Source of the DNA: Mya arenaria
Taxonomy: Eukaryota > Mollusca > Bivalvia > Myida > Myidae
Length of the DNA: 64,000 bases
Direction of reading: 5' to 3'
Assembly: GCF_026914265.1 (NCBI RefSeq)
Contig: NC_069122.1
Span: forward strand, 40,658,625 to 40,722,624
Part shown: positions 1 to 10,600 of the stretch, piece by piece
Numbering within the stretch: position 1 is the first letter of the stretch
How the letters are laid out: the number at the start of each line of letters is the position of its first letter
Made by a program: the position numbers and the translations under genes
The notes under the pieces: model-generated
Database searches by the model: none
What the model was told of the DNA's origin: nothing
Seen by the model: only the letters and a program-made list of their open reading frames with translations

Positions 1-1346
1 ACTTGCCGCCAGAACTCTTTCGGGTTGTTTCGAGAGTCAATCAGTTTTTCTCTGTTAGATCTCTCCGCTGCCTCCTTTTTTGATCTGCATATATTTTTAA
101 ATGCATTTCTAGCGTCAATATACTTTTGTAAATCTTCACTATTGTTCGATATTCGATAACGACGTAAAAGTTTGTATTTTGTCTGTTTAGCCGTATCACA
201 AGCTTTGCACCACCAGTCCGGCTGCTCGTTTTCAACAGTCATACGCGAATACCCATTTTGCCTAACACACATGTCTTCACCAGCGTTTTTGAATACATCT
301 ATAAATGCACTTAGCTTATCAACAGGATTTGTTGTTACTACACTATTTACGAACGATTCGTATAATGTTGAAAATTTACTCATAAAGTTATCTTTACACT
401 CGTCGCGCCATTTGTACTTAACGTACTTACGAATCTGGTCGCCTTCGTCATGACACTGTAGTCTAAACGTGTTGGTTTTCAATGTACAATAGAGCGGGAA
501 ATGATCGGAAAAATCTGCTACATCGACACCAAAGTCACAAAAATGCTCAAATAATTCAGTTGAAGCAACAATATAATCGACCACACTTTTTCCGTTATTA
601 GCCATACAAGTGAAATTTCCCTCCTTGTCATCAAAGAGACGACCATTTAATAAATGCACGTCATGGGTACAGCATAATTCAATAAGTGATAACCCAAATT
701 TGTTTAACACTAAGTCTTTTGTGCTACGCGGTAAACAAAACTCATCTCCAGGATAGTCTGTTTTTGTATTATAAATATAGTCAACATTGTCTTGTGGAAT
801 GAAGTCAATTATATCTTTTACACGTGCATTTAAGTCTCCGGCTAATAATAATAATATATCCGGAAAGTCTGATTTAATAAGTGTAAGTTTATCATTTAGT
901 AAGGAAATCCCGTCATTTTCATCATTTTCATAAATGACTGAACCCTCCGGTGATACATATGTAAATATCATTATAAGGTCTTTTTGCAAGCAAAGTAAAT
1001 CCTTTTTCACATACAAAACGATACAGTCCTTAAACTCTTCATATATTCTCGTGATCATTTCAGTTTGACAAAAAGTTTCATTAAGTATCACTAGTACACC
1101 GCCTGAATTACGGATACTACCTTTTCGTTGGGTTCTAATACTCTCAAAAACTGAATAACCACTCAAAATATCATTAAACTCATTACGCTTTGATTGCCAA
1201 GTCTCATACAAAGCAATAATGTCAAATTGTTTAACATAATTCACAAAATCTAAATCATTTACAAATTTACATAGACCTCTTATATTAAGAGAACATAGTT
1301 TCAAATGGCGATCAAATGATATGTATTTTGGGCCTTGGCCACACCC
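1..1346 (-). CDS. Non-LTR retrotransposon ORF2, N-terminal endonuclease part (partial)
   Basis: The reverse strand is open in one frame from the codon after the ORF1 stop to the window edge, about 448 codons with no stop. It encodes an apurinic-type (EEP fold) endonuclease that would nick target DNA for reverse transcription. Active-site motifs appear in family order: LNIRGL (Asn), ALYETW (Glu), AGDLNAR (Asp, Asn) and FSDHFPL (Asp-His). A WWC...C segment follows and the frame leaves the window at EFWRQ, before the reverse transcriptase. It is in the same frame as ORF1. No Met lies upstream of the LNIRGL motif, so it probably has no start codon of its own. The endonuclease assignment is firm; the LINE clade is not resolved. 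Confidence 0.9.
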
Positions 1347-1352
1347 CTATTT
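1325..1352 (-). promoter_or_regulatory. Candidate UAG readthrough site joining ORF1 to ORF2
   Basis: On the reverse strand the sequence is AAG AAA TAG GGG TGT GGC CAA GGC CCA. The TAG closes ORF1, and the same frame runs straight into ORF2 with no start codon before the endonuclease motifs. A purine-rich UAG-G context followed by GC-rich sequence that can pair (GGCC next to AAGGCC) resembles retroviral gag-pol readthrough sites. Readthrough is inferred from this layout; the alternatives are reinitiation or a nonsense mutation in this copy. Confidence 0.5.
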
Positions 1353-2411
1353 CTTAACAGGGACGGGCTTTTTCTGAGTTTCGTCGAATTCATACACTGT
1401 ATTTTCCACTACAAGTTTATCATGTTTGAAGTGAGCGCGTTTCCTCTCTGCAATGCATTGTTTGAAGAAAGGATACAACCCCGACCTCGCCCGCGCAATT
1501 CTAGGTGGTAAATCTTCGCCGATCCTGAAATCGAGTTCAACCTCGCGTCGCTTCTCCCGGAAGGCCGACAGTACCCGATCACGGTCTTGAAGTAGTGCGA
1601 AACGCACAATAATTGGGCGGCTTCCGGTTCTTGACGGTATCCGGAACACGTCATCAAATAGGATTGATTCCGCATTTAAGTTTAATTGCTCAGTTAAAAT
1701 TGACCTTAATTTATCTAATATAATAGATCTAGTTTCGTTTTGATCTTCTGGTATATTGAAAACCTTCAGATTATTCCGTTTTGCTTGAGTTTCAAGTTGT
1801 TCCTGTTTGTTTTGATATGTTGAAGAACTGAGTTCAACTTGGTTTAAACGCTCAGAGAGATTATTAACAGAAAGCACTAGGCTATCATTTTGTTTCTTTA
1901 ATTCCCTGTTTTCCGCTTTTAACTCGCTAACTTTTTGTTCCAATGTATCAAATTTGGTGTTGATTTGTTTTACATCCTGACGTATCTCTAGTAGTAGCAG
2001 GCCTACGTTCAAGTCCCCGAGGTCACCACGGTTGCCGCTGATATCCGTCTCCGGGTTGTCAGTATCCGAGATCCCCGCTGGATCCCGGAAGTCGACAGGT
2101 AGAAGCATGTCTTTTAAAGTCATTTGGCTACTAGACCTCAAGGATGCGCGTGACGACCGGGTCTGCGACGAAGGTATTTCCACTTCCGGTCCGATAGCCT
2201 CATTACGATCTCGTGCTGTGTTGCCGCTGCGACCTGCTTTTGGGGGTCCGGGATGTGGTTCTACACATTGTGCCAACAGCAGATAAAAGAGCACCAACCT
2301 TATGCCTAATGACAGACCAAGGGGCTTTAATGTCTGGAATGACATTTTAGACTTTGATGGCTGGCTAAAAGTTCCTATTTTGGCACGCCACTGTTGTACT
2401 GAGATTCCCAT
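1347..2411 (-). CDS. Non-LTR retrotransposon ORF1 (L1-type RNA-binding protein)
   Basis: This 354-codon ORF starts at an ATG in good context (AAAATGG) and ends at TAG 1349-1347. Residues 36-47 are hydrophobic and are followed by CVEPHPGP at 49-56, which resembles the 2A motif. Residues 60-130 are polar and low in complexity. About 135-210 is a Leu/Lys/Glu-rich coiled coil, as expected for trimerisation. From about 211 (KRNNLKVFNIPED) come an RRM-like domain with DVFRIPSRTG and PIIVRF, then a basic C-terminal domain, the order seen in L1-type ORF1p nucleic-acid chaperones. The frame is intact, so the copy may be young. It is antisense to the peroxidase gene and probably lies in an upstream intron of it. 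Confidence 0.88.
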   Translation of the reverse strand: MGISVQQWRAKIGTFSQPSKSKMSFQTLKPLGLSLGIRLVLFYLLLAQCVEPHPGPPKAGRSGNTARDRNEAIGPEVEIPSSQTRSSRASLRSSSQMTLKDMLLPVDFRDPAGISDTDNPETDISGNRGDLGDLNVGLLLLEIRQDVKQINTKFDTLEQKVSELKAENRELKKQNDSLVLSVNNLSERLNQVELSSSTYQNKQEQLETQAKRNNLKVFNIPEDQNETRSIILDKLRSILTEQLNLNAESILFDDVFRIPSRTGSRPIIVRFALLQDRDRVLSAFREKRREVELDFRIGEDLPPRIARARSGLYPFFKQCIAERKRAHFKHDKLVVENTVYEFDETQKKPVPVKK

Positions 2412-3190
2412 TTTGAAATATATGAACGTAAACGTTTCTTAGTTTTGAATGTAAATACAGATAAAAAGTCAGTGTTTGTGTGATCGTGTATTGGTATTAT
2501 CAACAATGTACCGGCTTAGTATCCATATTGAACATTTGCACAAAACAGCTGTCCACTACTCCGTGACCATCGCTCACTAAAATACCGGCTATTGTCCAGT
2601 CAATTGTCCATTCCATTCCATTGTTTTGCAAATAAATGACCACAAAAGCCAATTAATCCATTTTCTTACGAAAGTATCTACAAAACACGATTCTACAATC
2701 ACTAACACAATCACAAATCTATTTTATATTACTCTGCGAACGATATTTTTTAAGTTATTTCCAATTTTCCGAGAGCTCACAAAAACATGACCGTCTTGAC
2801 CGAACACCACTATCACTCAATTAGTGGATACAGTTATTGCATCGCTTTACCTTCAGCTCTAATTGTTTTTAAATCGCCATACTAGTTGGCGCCCATTCCT
2901 CGTGTATAACTTAAAATGACAAACCATTATAAAACATAATGTTTTGCAGACGACTTAAAGAGCACCATAAAATATATCTTCTTTCAGCCCTGAATGTGTT
3001 CAAATCGCCATACCAGATGACGACCCTTTCTTCCAGGGCGACTGTATGGGCTTTCCGAGGTCCATCGCTCTATGTGACTGCAATGGTAAACATTGTAAAC
3101 AAGTTTAAATTTAAAATCTATCCATACCGCATGGATACAATATGCTGATTTGCCAACCCTTTTTTGAACAAAGAAAACATTTCAAATCGT
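2412..3190. other. LINE 5' flank and peroxidase intron, no gene seen
   Basis: AT-rich sequence upstream of LINE ORF1. It may contain the element's 5' UTR, but I cannot place the 5' end or a target-site duplication. The two small frames here look non-coding. I searched for the peroxidase exon that should precede position 3556 (distal His region) and did not find it, so it is probably left of the window. Confidence 0.5.
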
Positions 3191-3440
3191 GGTCAGCATT
3201 CGGCGCCAACCGAGTGGATTCTTGTTCAAAACTTGCCAAATCCGGTCCGGTTAGCGCACTCGCTTCTCATTGATTCCAGGCCTGGGCGCATGTGAGTTTG
3301 GTTAGTGGTCACCAAGCCGAACAAGTGGGTTTTCTCCGGGTACTCCGGTTTCCTCCACAACACAATACCACACTCTCGCACAACATCGTGCCAACGAAGG
3401 GACTTTAATAGTATAAGCTATCATAGTTTTCTTCACAATC
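3190..3440 (+). repeat. tRNA-derived SINE with conserved central domain
   Basis: GGTTAGCGCACTCGC resembles a tRNA-derived A-box head. GATTCCAGGCCTGGGCGC, left from a B-box region, follows, then the motif GGGTTTTCTCCGGGTACTCC and GGTTTCCTCC. From memory this central motif is a widely shared SINE domain common in molluscs (MetaSINE type). The tail reads ATCGTGCCAACGAAGGGAC. The B box is degraded, so the copy is old. It lies in an intron about 115 bp before the first recognised peroxidase exon. Confidence 0.6.
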
Positions 3441-3555
3441 GTTGTAAAATATATATATTATGTTTAAATCCAAGAAGGCAACTTAGGATATTGTTACGTA
3501 TTTTAATATGAGAACTTGTATAAATTCAGAACCTATCATAATTACCCAATTGCAG

Positions 3556-3657
3556 GAGTTCGTCAACCCGTCAACTCTCAGACCGCCTATTTGGATCTTT
3601 CTGTCACGTACGGTGTAAGTGAAGCGGAAAACCGGAGATTACGAGAGTCACACGGAG
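3556..3657 (+). CDS. Peroxidase exon (first in window)
   Basis: TTGCAG acceptor and GTAAGA donor, phase 1 to phase 1. It encodes GVRQPVNSQTAYLDLSVTYG and then a Glu/Arg-rich stretch, matching the family segment REQIN-x-TSYLDxSxVYGS. Confidence 0.85.
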
Positions 3658-6600
3658 GTAAGAATAGGAGTATGTCGAATATTTCCGGGATTTTTCCGAA
3701 AATTGGCGAGTGGTAGTCAAATAATCAGTCATGCAAACATAATTTTCAAGCAGATACAATATCAGCATATGTTAATAGAGATTTTAAGGGGGAAACACAA
3801 ATGATATTTCACTGTTTTGTAAATATTTTTCATTATCACTGCTTTGAAATTTTAGCTCGCTCTTACATCAAATCTAACTTAAAGCTGTAAACATCGTCGG
3901 ATACCCCCGATACACTACTGCGCTATGCTTTGTTGCGTTTAAAGAGTAACGTGGTTGCCGACGATGGCCTGCATAGGGCTAGGGAGACATTTCAGCGGCG
4001 TCATTTCCTAAATTAGGCTACGTCCGCATACAATTTGACGCCATTTTCTGAAAAGCTACAATTAACTGTTATTGTTTATCCCCTTTTACTTTTGAGGCAC
4101 GTAATAAAAAATGAGTTACAGTTTAAGATCGCAATACATTTCATAGAAAATAGCGTTGGATGATCACTTGGTGATATGTTAGGCGATTTCGCGATTTTTA
4201 AAGCAATCTGAAATCTGAATTTTCAGGATTTGTATATTCGTTCCTGATAAGAGTAAATGTTTAGAAATTTAAATTACATGTTCAGTCTCAGGACTTCGTC
4301 CGGTGGATTATCGCTGAAAAGATTCACATTTCACATTCACAAAAGACTCAGAAATCCGTTCAATAGATTGCAACCGCCAATTTCCATTTAGTCATTCATT
4401 GGTTTTAAAAAGTTAGTAGTTAAGAAGCTCGCGCATGCGCTCTTGCAAGTAAAAAGTCGTTCGATAGGAATTTCGCGCTGAACACACTAACAAAGTAAGC
4501 ATTAATTGTATTTCCTAAACGATTGGCGCGCAGCCTGGCCTTTAATTGGTCTTGTCGTTTATAAGATCCAAAATACACACTAGCTTTTACATAATTCCGT
4601 GTAACCTTTACAGGTCTGATGAAGATGAACGGACCTCGTCTGTCCCCCGACATCGACGACACAGAGTGTGAGCTAAATATGACCTTTGACCCGAATACAT
4701 TCTACTGCAACAAAGCTGGTATTATATTTATAAAATGAATCTGATACTCACCATATACATTGGAAACTTGTTTATAGGGTAGTCGTTTAAATAATTTGTA
4801 TTTTTATTATTTTTTTGGGGGGAGGGGGGTATTAAATATGCGACTTAAGTCATTGTTATGGTCAAACATCATTGACTCCATCCACTATTTAGGTCCGTTA
4901 TTTATATCGAGTAATCCGATTAGCTACACCGTTCTAAAATATATTTCATACCAATATTAAATACCACCACAGGGCTAAGTTGTCACCAAATACGCCCAGG
5001 AAAATGCTCGGACACATGTACTTGTTACATACATGTACTTTCCAAGTCAAGGGAAGCAAATCTTATAAAGGATGGAAAAATATTAGTCCCGAGTTGTCTG
5101 TACAGAGTGGAATGATCAAATGTTATCATTTCACTCGAGCCAGAGTGAAATGATCAAGTTTTCATTCACCAATATTTTTCATTCTTTCACCAGAATGCAT
5201 GAAATATTGCGTTCATACAAACAGCACTTATTTTTTTATATAATATGCTAGTACCTACGTCACAAAGAAACAGTGGAGCTGAAAAAAGTAAGTCTATGAA
5301 GTTGCAATGACTGTTATACTTGTCCTCGCCTTCGCGCAGGTAGTCTTATAAAAGCTGCACTCTCATAGATTTACCATTTTTACATCTTTTTTCTTCTTTT
5401 TTTTGTCTTAGAATGAGCATTTATTTGCGTAAACATCTGCAAACCAATGATAAAAGACTGCTGACAAAAGATCAGATCTCAGAGTGTGATATTCCCGTTC
5501 TAAAGTTGATGTTACATGGCTAAAAGCGTTACTAACTGTTTAAAAAAAATGCATAAAACATCATTTTTTGGACTTAAATATAATAATCTGCGATCTATGT
5601 TGCGGCCCTTATCGAGCTTAAAGTTAAACGTTTTATCAATAACATCGCTCGTGACGTCACACAAGTACTGTTACGGAAGTTATATTGAACTAACTGTTTT
5701 TTGCATTTTCGTTACATTTTACAGCTTATTTTTAAACACAAAAGTTTTCCATTGTGTGTATTTTATGCTACGCACTCGGGCTGTAAACCGTTTTGCGAGC
5801 CGTTGTAGATGGAAACCACCTCAAAAAGGTGTAATTAAATCCTATATTATCGAGTTTATGCGCACTATGATGAGCAGGATGACGTCGAAACCATAAAAAA
5901 TATACGAGTTATATTGCGGTTCGGCTATTTCCGTGCTGTAACTTCCGGCGTTTTACTCTTAGCAGAACATTAAAAGCAATATATTTAATGCGATAATAAC
6001 TTGTTTTTGTTTTTTTTCGAAATAAGGTGACCCCAGAGTTGACGAGATGCCCGCACTTTCCGGCATGCAGACCCTGTTTGTGCGAGCACATAACGCAATC
6101 GCTTCCGGTCTCGCAGACGTAAACCCAGCCTGGTCCAATGAGCGTCTGTTTCAGGTTACACTCGACTGATTTCTTATATATTGGTACAAAATATGCTCAT
6201 GATTGCTTTAAACGTACTTGTACTTGGAGAAGGTAGTTACTGGCTTATGCTTATTCGAAAAGCATACACACGGTTGTATTGTCCAGATATAGGCCATATA
6301 AAGTAAAGGGACTTGGATTTTGAAATAAAATGTCATTATTGACAATATATGTGTTTTTGCAACCATAATCGAAGTCTTTGTTCATCATTCTTTCTACGAA
6401 TAAATCTTTTGTATTGCAACATGGAAAATGTGAACCTGATACTACTTGATGTTAGTAGCTAGTCATGTATAGTTATTGTTGTTGAATTTCAGGAATCAAG
6501 GAAGATCCTGGTTGCTATCTGGCAGAATATCGTATATGGAGAATACCTTCCCATAGTGCTTGGGAGAGAAACGGTCAAGAAATTAAAGATTGACATTAAG

Positions 6601-7604
6601 GTAAGACCACACCAAATCATTTTTGTTCCTCGGATTTTTGCCAAAAGAAATAGAGCGATTAAGAGAAAAAGAACATGGCAGTTTTTATACAATCATAGGC
6701 GAGCGAAGAGCAAAAAGAGATTATATTTTCAATAAGTCAATATATAGGGAAATGATTGTTCAATATAATTTCCCTATAACCCATTTAAATACAATTAAAC
6801 ATTGACATAAAGGTAAGCACTGTCTCTCGAACTTCTTACACGAATGTGTATCCGTACATGTATAAAAGCGAACACCACAGTAAATTACATGTATGTTTGA
6901 CTTATGGGCGTGTCGCTGAAGTTTTCATTATCAAACTGTATTCATGCTTAACTCATTTGATGGTCGGTCTATGCAAGGGGGGGGGGGGACGTAAATTCGT
7001 TTTATGCAAACATTAAGTGGGGAAATGTTTCATGGCAAACAAAATGGCAGAATAAGAATAAAAAGTACCGATTCAGGTTACCAACTTTTGCCTGGTAAGT
7101 GGACTTTTCCTTTAAATTTTGAAAAATGTATGCGTCCAGTATGCGTTCGATCGACATCTTAGTTCTCATTGATAAGTTCTATACAGTCTCAATATTGTCA
7201 TATAACGTTCGAAGCTGAAATGTTTCTGGTACCAATTTTAGTTTTCAATCAGAATGCATTGTTCAGTTGTATTACAAAGCTAAATGAACTATTTGTTTTT
7301 AAAGGGACTCGTTCGTGTTTATTATGGTCAGCCATCAATCATTATTTGCGATATGAACAAAGAGCTTGTAATAATGATAGAACACCTTAGTGCTCTATTT
7401 TAATAATCATTGAAAATGTTTTAAAATATGCTCATTTTCACAAAAAGCGTTAGTAACGCTATTAAAAATTTCATTTTTTCAAAGTTGGGTTGACACAAAT
7501 TTGACAGTTACTATTTGATATTTGTTTATAAAAGTTAGTAAATATCGCAATTTCAATACAGTTTACAAAAGTGTAGCCAACATTTTATTTGTGAACGAGT
7601 TTAT

Positions 7605-7662
<58 letters not shown>

Positions 7663-10600
7663 GAACAGTTCTTCAGGCGTAACTGCAAGATTTAAACCAC
7701 TACGCGGTCTAGCTGCAGCGCAATTAAATGTTAAGAATTCTGACACAGTTAACTATCGATATACACCCGAGGTTGTTTTTGCTGGAAAATCGCCGAGGTG
7801 TTCCGATTGAACCAATCTTTTGTTTGTAGCCCAAAGGCTACAAAGACACTTACAAATCAACCACGGACGCCACAGTCATAAACGCGGTAGCAGGTGCCGC
7901 ATTTCGTTACGGGCACACAATTCTGAACAGGGGAACCGGCCAGATGGACATCAACTTTAACCTTCTGCTCCTCGATGACCTTGCCAATAACTTCTTCAAA
8001 CCAAATATTTATCACTCGTACAATGGCACCGGTCACCACAATGTGTTACGCTGGGCAACCTCAGAGAGGTGTCCATTGCTTGACAGGTAGGTGGTGATTG
8101 TTAAAGTGAGTTTATTAAGTACTGTTCGGCCGCCGTTTTAAGTTATTATTGAAGCTTATCATGGTTTCTGCTTTTCTAGACTGGACTTTGATGATTTTGA
8201 CATGCATCCTTAGTTAAACAAGGCATACAATTTTCAAAACAGTCGGTAAAACGGAAAACAAAATGGCTGCCTTTAAAATAATTTACAGCGTTCTCGTATT
8301 AGGGCAAGTTTCGTCAGCCAATGAAAATGGTCCGTTCCTCTAATGTCGTATTTGGCGAGTTAAGTAGCCAATCAAAACAGCAGAAACTCGTATTCGCCGA
8401 CTTGGCATATATTGTCGTCGATTGTCCCCATATCCCGTAAAATACGTAATAGTTGAATAATGATATTCAATATTATATGTTATGGAGTTATTAGGTGACC
8501 CAATACATATATTTTATGTCGACAACCTGTTAAAATTGTTAAATTTATGATAAATGTTTCATTTATTCATCTGAATAGGACGCCATTTTGGTATGATATA
8601 AAGATTTGTACCCCAAAATGGAAAACAAACGAGGACTGAATGCTCTGAGCTAACGTGATTAACGACATCGTTGTTAACTATTAAACGTGATGTATTTGAT
8701 GAAGGGCTCATATATTTGAATATAAGCAAGTACGGCTTAAACAGTTGTCTCAAATCTTGTTAGAAATACAGCAGATCAAAACTGTATCGACTCAACTTCC
8801 GGAGCAATAATGATTTGAACGTTAATAACAGTTACGTTAACGACGTTATTTTACGTTAACAGTGTTCAGTACTGTTCCAAAGTGCTATTTTCAAACTGGA
8901 TGTAGTTTTTTCTTCAGAAGGATCTTCCTCCCGGATTTGTATGTTTGTCAATGATATTTTGGTTTGCGTAACTATAAAAGACGTTGCGAAACGTTCCATG
9001 TACTTGACCGTGTACGCGTAACTAGTGCAAGAACGTTGCTGTTTGCCTGAGAAGTTGTTTGCAAAACCTACGTTTTCAGCCAAACGTGTTGGCTGACCGA
9101 CTATTCGCAACACATATTATTCTCCTGATAACTCGTATGAATACGTCACTGCCCTGTACCTTATACGGACCTACTCTTGATGACGTAAGTCACAAAATTG
9201 ATAAATCGGTCTCACAAACAAGCTACACACTCCAAACAACAACAAGGTACACATACCTGGATGACATAGGCCACAAAATTGATAAAGGTCTTACATATCA
9301 GCTACACACTCTTAACAACTACAACGTACACATACCTTGATGACGTAGGCCACAAAATTGATAAAGGTCTTACATATCAGCTACACACTCCAAACAACTA
9401 CAAGGTACACATACCTGGATGAAGTAGGCCACAAAATTGATAAAGGTCTTACATATCAGCTACACACTCTTAACAACTACAAGGTACACATACCTGGATG
9501 ACGTAGGCCACAAAATTGATAAAGGTCTTACATATCAGCTACACACTCTTAACAACTACAAGGTACACATACCTGGATGACGTAGGCCACAAAATTGATA
9601 AAGGTCTTACATATCAGCTACACACTCTTAACAACTACAAGGTACACATACCTGGATGACGTAGGCCACAAAATTGATAAAGGTCTTACATATCAGCTAC
9701 ACACTCTTAACAACTACAAGGTACACATACCTGGATGACGTAGGCCACAAAATTGATAAAGGTCTCACAAACCAGCTACACACTCCAAACAATTTCAAGG
9801 TACTCATACCTGGATGACGTAGGCCATAAAATTGATAAATCGGTCTCACAAACCGGCTACACACTCCAAACAACTTCAAGGTACACATATCTGGTTGACG
9901 TAGGCCACAAAATTTATAAATGTCTTACATATCAGCTACACACTCTTAACAACTACAAGGTACACATACCTGGATGACGTAGGCCACAAAATTGATAAAG
10001 GTCTTACATATCAGCTACACACTCCAAACAACTACAAGGTACACATACCTGGATGACGTAGGCCACAAAATTGATAAATCGGTCTCACAAACCGGCTACA
10101 CACTCCAAACAACTACAAGGTACACATACCTGGATGACGTAGGCCACAAAATTGATAAAGGTCTTACATATCAGCTACACACTCCAAACAACTACAAGGT
10201 ACACATACCTGGATGACGCAGGCCACAAAATTGATAAAGGTCTCACAAACCGGCTACACACTCCAAACAACTACAAGGTACTCACACCTGGATGACACAG
10301 GTCACAAAATTGATAAATCGGTCTCACAAACCGGCTACACACTCCAAACAACTACAAGGTACTCATACCTGGATGACGTAGGCCACAAAATTGATAAAGG
10401 TCTTACATATCAGCTACACACTCTTAACAACTACAAGGTACACATACCTGGATGACGTAGGCCACAAAATTGATAAAGGTCTTACATATCAGCTACACAC
10501 TCCAAACAACTTCAAGGTACTCATACCTGAATGACGCAGGCCACAAAATTGATAAAGGTCTCACAAACCGGCTACACACTCCAAACAACTACAAGGTACA

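Noticed and set aside
3893..3970. CATCGTCGG...CCGACGATG as a small TIR element
   Set aside because: Only about 9 bp match and no further support is visible.
5115..5155. ATCATTTCACT / AGTGAAATGAT hairpin
   Set aside because: A real 11-bp stem, but too short and isolated to call a feature.
5516..5896. 126-codon frame with hydrophobic stretches
   Set aside because: It lies in a peroxidase intron, has no family signature and no splice support.
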